From: Streptomyces sp. KL109B
GTDB taxonomy: Bacteria > Actinomycetota > Actinomycetes > Streptomycetales > Streptomycetaceae
Assembly (NCBI RefSeq): GCF_030766935.1
Contig: NZ_JASERL010000006.1
Location: 558,001-622,000, forward strand
Direction of reading: 5' to 3'
DNA: 64,000 nt
The notes under the pieces were generated by a model that was given only the letters and a program-made list of their open reading frames with translations, was not told the origin of the DNA and made no database searches. The first letter of the stretch is position 1, and each line of letters begins with the position of its first letter. Positions 1-8,105 of the stretch are shown piece after piece. A program made the position numbers and the translations under genes.

Positions 1-1
1 G

Positions 2-550
2 CGCCTCGCCGCCGACCTCGGCCTCGGCCGCACCCCGGTCCGCGAGGCCCTCAAGCGCCTGGAGATCGAGCGGCTCATCGTCGCCTACCCCCGGCGCGGC
101 ACCTTCGCCACCGAAGTACAGATCGCCGACCTCGGGCACATCTCCGAGGTGCGCCAGGAACTCGAACCGCTCGCCGCCGCGCGCGCCAGCAAGCGGGCCA
201 CGGCGGCCGACCGGGACCGGCTGCGCGAGCTGCTCGCCCGCGTCGAGGAGGAGTCCAAGTCCGCGTCGGCGCACGGCGAGATCGGCCTGCTCCGCCTCGA
301 CATGGCCGTGCACCGCGCCGTCTACGCGGTCACGTACAACCCGTACCTCGAAGCCACCCTCGTCAACTACGACAACCTCGCCACCCGCATCTGGTGCCTG
401 TTCATCGACCGGCTCGCCGGACTCGAACAACACGTCCACGAGCACGGGCAGTTGCTGCGCGCCGTCATCGAGGGCGACGCGGCGAAGGCGGCCGCGGTCT
501 CCGCCGAACACGTGGAGAACTTCGAGCGCGCCATCCGCGCCATCATCTGA
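2..550 (+). CDS. GntR-family regulator, FadR/FCD type (5' end outside window)
   Basis: The reading frame is open from base 2, so the N-terminal part of the winged helix lies upstream of the window. What remains starts in the DNA-binding domain: the recognition helix reads TPVREALKRLE and the wing RRGTFATE. It is followed by an all-helical FCD effector domain. The FCD metal-site pattern is visible as Asp and His in LDMAVHRAVY, a His in HEHGQLLRAVI and a His in AEHVENF. Proteins of this class repress catabolic genes and release DNA on binding a carboxylic acid. The next gene on the same strand is an N-methyl amino acid dehydrogenase whose promoter carries a palindrome, so I infer local control of that gene. 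The ligand is unknown. Confidence 0.88.
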   Translation, partial: RLAADLGLGRTPVREALKRLEIERLIVAYPRRGTFATEVQIADLGHISEVRQELEPLAAARASKRATAADRDRLRELLARVEEESKSASAHGEIGLLRLDMAVHRAVYAVTYNPYLEATLVNYDNLATRIWCLFIDRLAGLEQHVHEHGQLLRAVIEGDAAKAAAVSAEHVENFERAIRAII

Positions 551-600
551 GGTCACGGACGGATTCCCGCCCGCCCCAACTGGCAGTGACGCGGGGCCCA

Positions 601-649
601 TTGACGCCCCGCCCGCACCGGTTCTAGTGTGCCGAACTCTGATATATCA
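601..649 (+). promoter_or_regulatory. Probable promoter and GntR operator upstream of the FAD/GcvT dehydrogenase
   Basis: A sigma-70-like pair is visible: TTGACG at 601-606 and TAGTGT at 625-630, 18 bases apart. Just downstream, at 640-649, lies the perfect 10-base palindrome TGATATATCA. Its AT richness stands out in this GC-rich DNA and its position would block initiation. The assignment to the adjacent FCD regulator is inference from position. Confidence 0.5.
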
Positions 650-756
650 ACCACCCACCATTGCCGTGTCAATTCGACGTGCACCCCGGCCGTTGCACCC
701 CGGCCGTCCCGCCGCACGTGCCCCTCGCGCACCCCTGAACTCCCGGAGGACCCACC

Positions 757-3216
757 ATGATCTCGCAGTCTTCGCAGCCCAAGGTGGTCATCATCGGAGC
801 CGGCATCGTCGGCTGCTCCCTCAGCGACGAACTGACCGCGCTCGGCTGGAGGGACGTCACCGTCCTCGAACAGGGGCCCCTCTTCGCGACCGGCGGCTCC
901 AGCTCGCACGCCCCCGGCCTCGTCTTCCAGACCAGCCACTCCAAGACCATGACCGAGTTCGCGCACTACACCGTAGAGAAGGCGAGCGCCCTCGACCTCG
1001 ACGGCAACTGGTGCTACCGGCAGGTCGGCGGCCTGGAGATCGCCACAAGTCCCGAGCGCCTGGCGGAACTTGAGCGCCGCCACGGCTGGCTCACCTCCTG
1101 GGGCGTCGAGAGCCACCTCCTCGGTCCCGAGGAATCCGCGAAGCTCCACCCGCTGCTCGACCCCGGTGCCATCCTCGGCGGCTACCACATCCCCAGCGAC
1201 GGCCTCGCCAAGGCGCTGCGCATCGGGGAGGCCCAGGCCCGCCGCGCCATCGCCCGCGGCGCCACCTTCCTCGGCCACCACACCGTCACCGACATCGAGA
1301 CGTCCGGCGGAGCCGTCAGCGCCGTCGTCACCGACCGCGGCACCTTCCCCGCCGACATCGTCGTCTCCTGCGCCGGATTCTGGGGCCCGCGCATCGGCCG
1401 CATGGTCGGCCAGGACGTGCCGCTCGTCCCGATGGGCCACCAGTACGCGATCACCACACCGGTCACCGAACTCAAGGGCCGCAACAGCGAGTTGGACGAG
1501 GCCAACCTGCCGATCCTGCGCAACCAGGACGCCGGCGTCTACTACCGCGAACTCGTCGACCGCATCGGCATCGGCTCGTACGCCCACCGCCCCATGCCGC
1601 TGTCGCCCGACGACGTCGCCCACCCCGCAGACAGCCCCGACCAGCCCTCCAAACTCGACTTCACCCGGGCCGACTTCGAGGGTGCCTGGGCCGACACCCG
1701 CACGCTGCTGCCCGCGCTGGGCGACGCGGAGATAGCCGACGGCTTCAACGGGCTGTTCTCCTTCACCGTCGACGGCATGCCGCTGATCGGCGAGTCCCCG
1801 ACGGTGTCCGGGTTCTGGCTCGCCGAGGCGGTCTGGGTGACCCACTCCGCGGGCGTCGCCAGGGCCGTCGCCAAGTGGATGGTCGAGGGCCGCCCCGGAA
1901 TCGATGTGCACGGCTGCGACATCAACCGCTTCGAGGACGTCCAGCTCGCCCCCGACTACGTACACGAACGCAGCTGCCAGGCCTTCTCCGAGGTCTACGA
2001 CATCATCCACCCGCTCCAGCCCCCGAACCGGCCACGCCCGCTGCGCGTCAGCCCCTTCCACACACGTCAGCAGGCGCTCGGCGCCGTGTTCCTGGAAGGC
2101 GGCGGCTGGGAGCGCCCGCACTGGTACGAGGCCAACGCCGACCTCCCCGAGGTGTCCCGCATCAGTGGGCGCGGCGAGTGGGCGTCCCGCTTCTGGTCGC
2201 CCATCGCGGGCGCCGAAGCACTCGTCACGCGCGAGCGGGTGGCCCTGTACGACATGACACCGCTCAAGCGCCTCGAAGTCACGGGCCCGAACGCCCTCGC
2301 GTACCTGCAATCCCTCTCAACCAACCAACTGGACAAGGCGGTTGGCGCCGTCACCTACACCCTCCTCCTCGACGAGGCGGGCGGTGTGCTCAGCGACCTC
2401 ACCGTCGCCCGGCTCGCCGACGACCGCTTCCAGGTCGGCGCCAACAGCAACCTCGACCTGGCGTGGCTGCGCCGCCACCTGCCCGCCGACGGCACCGTAC
2501 AGGTACGGGACATCACGTCCGGCACCTGCTGCATCGGTGTGTGGGGCCCGCGCGCCCGCGACCTCGTACAGCCCCTCACCGACGCCGACTTCTCACACGA
2601 GAACTTCGGCTACTTCAAGGCCAAGCAGGCGTACATCGGGGACGTCCCGGTCACCGCGATGCGCCTGTCGTACGTGGGTGAGCTGGGCTGGGAGCTCTAC
2701 ACCACCGCCGACCTCGGCCTGCGCCTGTGGGACACGCTCTGGCGGGCCGGACAGGAACACGGAGTGATCGCGGCGGGCCGCAGCGCCTTCAACTCCCTGC
2801 GCCTGGAGAAGGGTTACCGCGCCTGGGGCCACGACATGACCAACGAGCACAACCCGTACGAGGCCGGGGTCGGCTTCGCCGTCCGCAAGAAGAAGGGTGA
2901 CTTCATCGGGCGCGCGGCCCTCGAAGGTGTCACCAAGGACACCGTCGGCCGCCGCCTCACCGCCCTCCTCATCGAGGACGACCGCTCCGTGGTCATGGGC
3001 CACGAACCCGTCCACGTGGGCGGCGAACCCCACGGCTACGTCACCAGCGCCGCGTACGGCTACACCCTCGGCCGCCCCATCGCCTACGCCTGGCTCCCCG
3101 CCGAGCACGCCGAACCCGGCACCCGCGTGGAGATAGGCTACTTTGGCGACCGGGTGCCCGCGGTGACGGCGGCCGAGCCGCTCTTCGACCCGGAGATGAC
3201 ACGCATCCGCAGGTGA
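757..3216 (+). CDS. FAD-dependent dimethylglycine/sarcosine dehydrogenase-like protein with GcvT domain
   Basis: This 819-residue protein has the layout of dimethylglycine and sarcosine dehydrogenases. An N-terminal DAO-type FAD domain (about residues 1-390) begins with the dinucleotide loop GAGIVGCS. It is followed by an FAO linker and a C-terminal aminomethyltransferase (GcvT) fold with its C-terminal barrel (about 430-815). The segment GSSSHAPGL matches the place where relatives attach FAD covalently to His. Such enzymes demethylate N-methyl amino acids and pass the one-carbon unit to tetrahydrofolate in the cytoplasm. The ATG is preceded by GGAGGA. The substrate could be dimethylglycine, sarcosine or a related betaine product; sequence alone does not decide. 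Control by the upstream GntR protein is likely. Confidence 0.85.
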   Translation: MISQSSQPKVVIIGAGIVGCSLSDELTALGWRDVTVLEQGPLFATGGSSSHAPGLVFQTSHSKTMTEFAHYTVEKASALDLDGNWCYRQVGGLEIATSPERLAELERRHGWLTSWGVESHLLGPEESAKLHPLLDPGAILGGYHIPSDGLAKALRIGEAQARRAIARGATFLGHHTVTDIETSGGAVSAVVTDRGTFPADIVVSCAGFWGPRIGRMVGQDVPLVPMGHQYAITTPVTELKGRNSELDEANLPILRNQDAGVYYRELVDRIGIGSYAHRPMPLSPDDVAHPADSPDQPSKLDFTRADFEGAWADTRTLLPALGDAEIADGFNGLFSFTVDGMPLIGESPTVSGFWLAEAVWVTHSAGVARAVAKWMVEGRPGIDVHGCDINRFEDVQLAPDYVHERSCQAFSEVYDIIHPLQPPNRPRPLRVSPFHTRQQALGAVFLEGGGWERPHWYEANADLPEVSRISGRGEWASRFWSPIAGAEALVTRERVALYDMTPLKRLEVTGPNALAYLQSLSTNQLDKAVGAVTYTLLLDEAGGVLSDLTVARLADDRFQVGANSNLDLAWLRRHLPADGTVQVRDITSGTCCIGVWGPRARDLVQPLTDADFSHENFGYFKAKQAYIGDVPVTAMRLSYVGELGWELYTTADLGLRLWDTLWRAGQEHGVIAAGRSAFNSLRLEKGYRAWGHDMTNEHNPYEAGVGFAVRKKKGDFIGRAALEGVTKDTVGRRLTALLIEDDRSVVMGHEPVHVGGEPHGYVTSAAYGYTLGRPIAYAWLPAEHAEPGTRVEIGYFGDRVPAVTAAEPLFDPEMTRIRR

Positions 3217-3266
3217 CGCATCCGGCGGTGCCCGGTCGTGGGAAGTCCCGGTGACCAGCCACCGGA

Positions 3267-3295
3267 CCAATCCAAGAACGCGCGGGGTCCGGATT
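3267..3295 (+). promoter_or_regulatory. SigK-type promoter of sigK-rskA
   Basis: CCAATCC (3267-3273) and CGGATT (3290-3295) are separated by exactly 16 bases. The same pair at the same spacing precedes the lipid operon, the fasciclin gene and the molybdopterin oxidoreductase gene, so sigK is probably autoregulated. The promoter lies downstream of a possible GTG at 3251 and so sets the sigK start at 3329. Confidence 0.82.
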
Positions 3296-3328
3296 ACGCC
3301 TGGACGATCCCCGACCACGGAGGGCCCC

Positions 3329-3916
3329 GTGAAAGAAGCCGTACACATCGGCAGAAACCCGTCCACCGAACCGGACCTGGAGGAACTGGTGGGACGCGTC
3401 GCGCTCGGCGAGGAGGAAGCATTCGCCTCGGTGTACGACATGGTGATGGGCCCTGTCCTCGGTACCGTGCGCGCCGTCCTGCGCGATCTGTCCCAGTCGG
3501 AGGAGGTGGCCCAGGAGATCCTCGTGGAGGTCTGGCGCACGGCTCCCCGCTACCGCACCGACCGGGGCACGGCCATCAACTGGATCCTGACCCTGGCGCA
3601 TCGCCGCGCGATCGACCGGGTCAGGTCCGTGGAGGCCGCCGCGGCCCGTGACCACAAGGCCGCGCTCCTCGACCGCACACCGGAGTTCGACGAGGTGACC
3701 GAGCAGGTGGAGGCGCGCCTCGAACGCGAACAGGTGCGCCGCTGCCTGCGCACCCTGACCGACATCCAGCATCAGGCCGTCACCCTCGCCTACTACCGGG
3801 GCCTGACGTACCGCGAGGTCGCCGAGGCACTGACCCTGCCGCTCGGCACGGTCAAGACACGGCTGCGCGACGGACTCATCCGGCTCCGCGACTGCCTGGG
3901 GGTGACGACCGCGTGA
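3329..3916 (+). CDS. sigK: ECF RNA polymerase sigma factor SigK
   Basis: This 195-residue ECF sigma factor has region 2 around residues 30-100 (AQEILVEVWRTAPRYR, then the INWILTLAHRRAIDRVR stretch that melts the -10). Region 4 is at about 130-190 (LTYREVAEALTLPLGTVKTRL). I chose GTG 3329, with GGAGG six bases upstream, over an in-frame GTG at 3251 because the latter sits upstream of the promoter. The gene overlaps rskA by GTGA, the usual sigma/anti-sigma coupling. Gene order with DUF1295, cyclopropane synthase, DUF1365 and FAD oxidase matches the sigK locus of Mycobacterium tuberculosis (Rv0444c-Rv0449c). Its targets here can be read from the four shared promoters. Confidence 0.9.
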   Translation: MKEAVHIGRNPSTEPDLEELVGRVALGEEEAFASVYDMVMGPVLGTVRAVLRDLSQSEEVAQEILVEVWRTAPRYRTDRGTAINWILTLAHRRAIDRVRSVEAAAARDHKAALLDRTPEFDEVTEQVEARLEREQVRRCLRTLTDIQHQAVTLAYYRGLTYREVAEALTLPLGTVKTRLRDGLIRLRDCLGVTTA

Positions 3917-4668
3917 CCATCGCCGAACTGCACACCCTGACCGGCGCCTACGCCCTCGACGCGCTGTCCGAGGACGAGCGGGCCGACTTCGAGCGGCACC
4001 TGCGGGACTGCGAGGCCTGCGCCCGCGAAAGCGTCGAACTGGCCGAGACAGCGGCCCGGTTGGGCCTCGCCGCCACGGTCACCCCCCGGCCCGAGCTGCG
4101 CGACCAGGTGCTGCGTCGCATCGCCACGGTCCGCCAGGACTCACCCGGCGGGCCGGGCCTGTCGCGGACCGGCCGAACCGCGGCCGTCCGGCGGCGTCCG
4201 CTGGCGCGGTGGGCGCTCGCCGCCTGCCTCGCGGCCGCCGCCGTGCTCGGCGGCACCACCGTGTGGCAGCACCAGCGCGCCCAGGACGCCCAGGAGCAGG
4301 CCCGGCAGGCGGAGGAGAGCAACGAGCGGATCGCCGCCGTGCTCGCCGCGCCGGACGCCAAGACCGACTCGGCGGAACTGGGCGACGGCGCCAGCGGCAC
4401 CGTCGTCGTCTCCAAGAGCCGGAACCGGGCGGTGTTCATCGCCACGGGGATGGCACATCCGCCGCAGGGCAAGGTGTACCAACTCTGGTTCGACGACGGC
4501 GGAACGATGCGCTCGGCCGGGCTCATGAACACCGACCGCAGCGACCAGACGGTCCTGCTGGACGGTGGCATGGACGGCGCATCGGGCATGGGGATCACCG
4601 TCGAGCCCGCCGGCGGCTCGGACCGGCCGACCTCCGACCCCGTGGCGCTGATGCCGCTGCCCGCCTGA
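3913..4668 (+). CDS. rskA: Anti-sigma-K factor RskA
   Basis: The 251-residue protein has an N-terminal cytoplasmic anti-sigma domain with a zinc-finger-like HLRDCEAC motif (about residues 31-38). One membrane segment follows at about 100-120 (WALAACLAAAAVLGGTTVW). A short coiled stretch rich in Gln and Glu comes next, then an extracytoplasmic RskA domain with the typical QLWFDDGG segment. It should hold SigK at the membrane until regulated proteolysis frees it. The GTG start overlaps the sigK stop. A strong hairpin follows the stop codon. Confidence 0.9.
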   Translation: MTIAELHTLTGAYALDALSEDERADFERHLRDCEACARESVELAETAARLGLAATVTPRPELRDQVLRRIATVRQDSPGGPGLSRTGRTAAVRRRPLARWALAACLAAAAVLGGTTVWQHQRAQDAQEQARQAEESNERIAAVLAAPDAKTDSAELGDGASGTVVVSKSRNRAVFIATGMAHPPQGKVYQLWFDDGGTMRSAGLMNTDRSDQTVLLDGGMDGASGMGITVEPAGGSDRPTSDPVALMPLPA

Positions 4669-4694
4669 CCGGTAACAGGGCAGGCGGGAGCGTT

Positions 4695-4725
4695 GGAGGC
4701 CCCGCATCAGCGGGACGGGGCCTCC
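4695..4725. terminator. Bidirectional hairpin terminator
   Basis: Arms GGAGGCCCCG (4695-4704) and CGGGGCCTCC (4716-4725) pair perfectly around an 11-base loop. It lies in the 76-base gap between two convergent genes (rskA and the DUF1295 gene) and can serve both. There is no clear T tract, as is common in Streptomyces. Confidence 0.75.
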
Positions 4726-4744
4726 GCACACGCCGCCACACACG

Positions 4745-5545
4745 TCAACGGCGAGGTGGCAGCGGGAAGAACCCGCTGGTGCGAGCCGCGTACTCGGCAT
4801 AACCGGGACGCCCGGCCATGTGCCGCTCCAGCAGCCGTTGCCCGCTGCCCTTCGTGAGCAGCAGGGTCATCACCAGCGGCGACACGACCGAGACGGACGC
4901 CGCGGCGAGCGAGTCGCACGTGATCAGGAACAGGCCCCACCAGACGCAGAAGTCCCCGAAGTAGTTCGGGTGACGGGTCAGGCTCCACAGGCCCCGGTCC
5001 ATGATCCGGCCCTTGTTCGCCGGGTCCGCCTTGAACCGGTCGAGCTGCGCGTCCCCCACCGCCTCGAAGAACACACCGACAACCCACAGCGCGGCGCCGG
5101 CCCAGGCGACGGCGCCCATCGGTCCCGGCACGTACTGCGCTGCCTGGACCGGCAACGACACCAGCCACACGAGCGCGCCCTGGAGCAGATACACCATGCG
5201 CAGCGCGTACAGGTTCCGGTTGCCGGGGGCCTTGGCCAGCATCCGCTCGTAGCGCGGGTCCTCGCCGTGCCCGCGTCCGCGCCGGGCGATGTGCCCGGCG
5301 AGCCGCAGCCCCCAGGCCACCGTCAGTACCGTCACCAGGGCCCGCCGCGCCGGGTCGCCCGTGCCCGCCGACGCCGCCAGGGTCACCACGGCGACCGCCG
5401 AGAACCCGAGCCCCCACGCCACGTCGACGATCCGGTGCAGGCCCTTGCGCACGGCCACGGCGAAGGTGACCAGCATGACGGCGAACGCGGCGCCGGCCGA
5501 CCACACCAGTCCGACCCCGAAGCCGCCCCAGGCGAAGCCGTTCAC
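4745..5545 (-). CDS. DUF1295 family integral membrane protein (steroid-reductase fold)
   Basis: This 266-residue polytopic membrane protein has about seven hydrophobic segments. The conserved C-terminal block LWSLTRHPNYFGDFCVWWGLFL is the signature of DUF1295 and of steroid 5-alpha reductase/isoprenylcysteine methyltransferase-fold proteins, which act on lipid substrates in the membrane. It is the last gene of a five-gene operon. Its GTG start at 5545 overlaps the stop of the preceding cyclopropane synthase-like gene by four bases, so earlier in-frame starts are unlikely. The homologue Rv0446c has the same place beside sigK in mycobacteria. I infer a role in finishing a modified membrane fatty acid; the reaction is unknown. 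Confidence 0.85.
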   Translation of the reverse strand: MNGFAWGGFGVGLVWSAGAAFAVMLVTFAVAVRKGLHRIVDVAWGLGFSAVAVVTLAASAGTGDPARRALVTVLTVAWGLRLAGHIARRGRGHGEDPRYERMLAKAPGNRNLYALRMVYLLQGALVWLVSLPVQAAQYVPGPMGAVAWAGAALWVVGVFFEAVGDAQLDRFKADPANKGRIMDRGLWSLTRHPNYFGDFCVWWGLFLITCDSLAAASVSVVSPLVMTLLLTKGSGQRLLERHMAGRPGYAEYAARTSGFFPLPPRR

Positions 5546-6831
5546 GGCGCGTCCAGACCGAGGTACCAGTCGCGCGGCGTCGCGGGCGCACCACTCAGCC
5601 CGGTCTCCGTCGGCCGGACGGCGAGGATCTGGTCGACGCCCATGCGCCGCTCCTCGAAGGCGAGCGCGCCGCCGACGAGATACAGACGCCACACGCGGGC
5701 CGTCTCCTCACCGACGAGTTTCACGAACTCCGGCCAGCGCTCCTCCAGCGTGCGGTGCCAGGCGCCGACGGTGCGTACATAGTGCTCGCGCAGCGACTCC
5801 ACCGACCGCACCTCGAGTCCGGCGCCCTCCAGCAGGTCGACGGACTCGCCCAGCGGACGCATGTGCATATCGGGCGCGATGTACGCCTCGATGAACGCGC
5901 CACCGCCCGGAGCCACCGCGCCGCGTGACATCTGCTGGACCATGACACGGCCGGCCGGGCGGACCATCCGGTGCAGCGCGGCGGCGAACGCCGGGTACTC
6001 GGAGTCCCCTACGTGCTCGCCCATCTCGACGGTGGCGACCGCGTCGTAGTCACCGCCGCCGATGTCCCGGTAGTCCTGACACACCACGTCCACCCGGTCC
6101 GCGAGACCCCGCTTACGCACCCGCTCGCGGACGTGGGCCGCCTGCTCGCGCGCCAGTGTCACCGCGGTGACCCGCGCCTTGTGGTGCTCGGCCGCGTACA
6201 GCGTCAGGGAGCCCCAGCCGCAGCCGATGTCGAGCAGCCGCGACCCCGGTTCCAGGCCGAGCTTGCGGCAGATCAGCTCCAGCTTGGCGCGCTGGGCGTC
6301 GGCCGGGGTGAACTCGGGCGCCTCGCTCACCCAGTAGCCGCACGAGTACGCCATCGTCTCGTCGAGAAGCAGCCGGTAGAAGGCGTTGGACAGGTCGTAG
6401 TGGTGGCTGATGGCGGCCCGGTCGCGGGACTTGCTGTGCGGCGCGCCGCGCAGCCGGGCCTGCGAGGCGGGCGGCGCCGGGGGAGGACCCACGACGCCGA
6501 GCCGGGCGGCGGTACCAGCCGCGCGGACCCGTTCGGTGAGGGACAACTCGGGTGCGTGCAGGCCGCGTTCGGGGGCCGCCGACCACATGGCGCGCAGCCC
6601 GGTGGCCAGATCGCCCTCGATGTCGATCTCTCCGGTGACGTAGGCCTGGGCGAGCCCCAACTCGCCCGGATTCCACAGGAGTCGACGCAGCGCGCGGCGG
6701 GAGCGGACGACGACCACGGGCCCGTCGGCCGGACCCGTCTCGGCGCCGTCCCAGGTCCGCAGGCGTACCGGGAGCGGGCCACCGAGCGCGGTCTCGGCGA
6801 GTGAAGCGAGACGGTGGGCGGCACCGGTCAT
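5542..6831 (-). CDS. Cyclopropane-fatty-acyl-phospholipid synthase family methyltransferase (copy 2, canonical residues)
   Basis: The 429-residue protein carries the CFA-family landmarks: HYDLSNAFYRLLLDETM with YSCGYW, the SAM-binding loop LLDIGCGWGSL, and VEMGEHVG. The Cys of YSC and the Glu-His of GEHVG match bicarbonate-site positions of the E. coli enzyme, so this copy looks catalytically complete. These enzymes transfer a methylene or methyl group from S-adenosylmethionine to an acyl-chain double bond at the membrane surface. ATG 6831 overlaps the upstream stop by ATGA. The M. tuberculosis counterpart at this place is ufaA1; here the gene is duplicated. Confidence 0.9.
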   Translation of the reverse strand: MTGAAHRLASLAETALGGPLPVRLRTWDGAETGPADGPVVVVRSRRALRRLLWNPGELGLAQAYVTGEIDIEGDLATGLRAMWSAAPERGLHAPELSLTERVRAAGTAARLGVVGPPPAPPASQARLRGAPHSKSRDRAAISHHYDLSNAFYRLLLDETMAYSCGYWVSEAPEFTPADAQRAKLELICRKLGLEPGSRLLDIGCGWGSLTLYAAEHHKARVTAVTLAREQAAHVRERVRKRGLADRVDVVCQDYRDIGGGDYDAVATVEMGEHVGDSEYPAFAAALHRMVRPAGRVMVQQMSRGAVAPGGGAFIEAYIAPDMHMRPLGESVDLLEGAGLEVRSVESLREHYVRTVGAWHRTLEERWPEFVKLVGEETARVWRLYLVGGALAFEERRMGVDQILAVRPTETGLSGAPATPRDWYLGLDAP

Positions 6832-8105
6832 CGGTCGGTCTCCTCCTTGGTGAGCAAGTACTGCTGTACGTCGAGGTATCCGGAGCGGAAGCCGGCCTCG
6901 GAGTAGGCGAGGTAGAAGGTCCACATGCGGCGGAACGTCTCGTCGAAGCCGAGCGCGTCGACGTCGTCCGCGCGCTCGGTGAACCGTTCCCGCCACAGCC
7001 TCAGCGTCTCCGCGTAGTGGGCGCCGTAGCCGTCGCGGCGGGCGAGCGTGAGGCCGGTGTGGTCGCGTACGGACTCGGTGATTGCCTCGACGGACGGCAG
7101 CAGGCCACCGGGGAAGATGTACTTCTGGATCCAGGTGTACGTGGATCGGCCGGCCAGCATCCGGTCGTGCGGCATCGTGATGGCCTGGAGCGCGGCCCGG
7201 CCGCCCGGCGCGAGGCGCGCGTCGAGGGTGCGGAAGTAGGTGGGCCAGAACTCGGCGCCGACGGCCTCGATCATCTCGACGCTGACGACCGCGTCGTACG
7301 TGCCCCGCGCCTCGCGGTAGTCGCACAGTTCGACGCCGACGCGGTCGGTGAGTCCGGCCGCCGCGATCCGTTCGAGGGCGAGCTCGCGCTGTTCGGCGGA
7401 GAGGGTCAGCGACGTGACACGGGCGCCGCGCGCGGCGGCGCGTATCGCGAGTTCGCCCCAGCCGGTGCCGATCTCAAGGACCCGGCTGCCGTCCCGCACC
7501 TCGGCGAGGTCGAGCAGCCGGTCGACCTTGCGGCGCTGGGCGTCCGCCAACAGGTCCCAGTGCGCGGGCAGACCACGGAAGACGGCCGAGGAATAGCTCA
7601 GCGTCTCGTCGAGGAAGAGCGCGAACAGGTCGTTCGACAGGTCGTAGTGGTGGCTGATGTTGCTGCGGGAACCGGCCGGTGTGTTGCGCCGCGCCGACGG
7701 CTGACGCCGCGCCCACAGGCCGCGCAGCCGCTGCAGGGGAGCGGGCACCAGTTCCGCGACGTGCGCGGCGAGCACGGTCAGGGCGGCCACCGGATCGGGG
7801 GCGTCCCACTCGCCGGCCATGTACGACTCGCCGAACCCGATCAGACCGTGCAGGCCGATACGGGCGTGGAACGCGTCGGGCCGGTGGATGCACAACAGCG
7901 GTCCACCCAGGCCCAGTTCGGATCCGTCGGCGAACCGTACGCGCAGCGGCAGCCGGCGCAGGGCGTGCCGGACGACGGCCGCGGCGACGGCGGTCCTGGC
8001 GGCCGATGCGGTGGGTGTGGCGGCGACGTCGGGCCAGCGGTCCGGGTCCACGGGGGCGGCCGCGGCATGGCGGGCCGGGGCGGGGCGGGGGTCGCCGGTT
8101 CTCAT
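6828..8105 (-). CDS. Cyclopropane synthase-like SAM methyltransferase (copy 1, diverged active site)
   Basis: This 425-residue paralogue of the next gene shares HYDLSNDLFALFLDETL, the SAM loop VLEIGTGWGEL and YLAYSEAGFRSGYLDVQQYLL at the C-terminus. It differs at two telling places. The Cys of the canonical YSC motif is Ser (YSSAVF), and the His of the EH pair is Ala (VEMIEAVG). The bicarbonate-binding chemistry of classic CFA synthases may therefore be altered, for example giving methyl or methylene branching rather than a cyclopropane; that is inference. ATG 8105 overlaps the DUF1365 stop by ATGA. Confidence 0.88.
   Translation of the reverse strand: MRTGDPRPAPARHAAAAPVDPDRWPDVAATPTASAARTAVAAAVVRHALRRLPLRVRFADGSELGLGGPLLCIHRPDAFHARIGLHGLIGFGESYMAGEWDAPDPVAALTVLAAHVAELVPAPLQRLRGLWARRQPSARRNTPAGSRSNISHHYDLSNDLFALFLDETLSYSSAVFRGLPAHWDLLADAQRRKVDRLLDLAEVRDGSRVLEIGTGWGELAIRAAARGARVTSLTLSAEQRELALERIAAAGLTDRVGVELCDYREARGTYDAVVSVEMIEAVGAEFWPTYFRTLDARLAPGGRAALQAITMPHDRMLAGRSTYTWIQKYIFPGGLLPSVEAITESVRDHTGLTLARRDGYGAHYAETLRLWRERFTERADDVDALGFDETFRRMWTFYLAYSEAGFRSGYLDVQQYLLTKEETDR

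Noticed and set aside
531..565. Possible fifth SigK promoter (CCATCC at 531 and CGGATT at 560)
   Set aside because: The spacing is 23 bases instead of the 16 seen at all four good sites, and the -35 differs. A better sigma-70-like promoter lies downstream.
553..2310. Long minus-strand frame opposite the FAD/GcvT dehydrogenase
   Set aside because: It mirrors the codon structure of the plus-strand gene, has Gly/Val/Asp-rich low-information sequence and no family motif.
3251..3328. Upstream GTG start for sigK
   Set aside because: It lies before the SigK-type promoter, so the autoregulated transcript would not include it. GTG 3329 has a good ribosome site.
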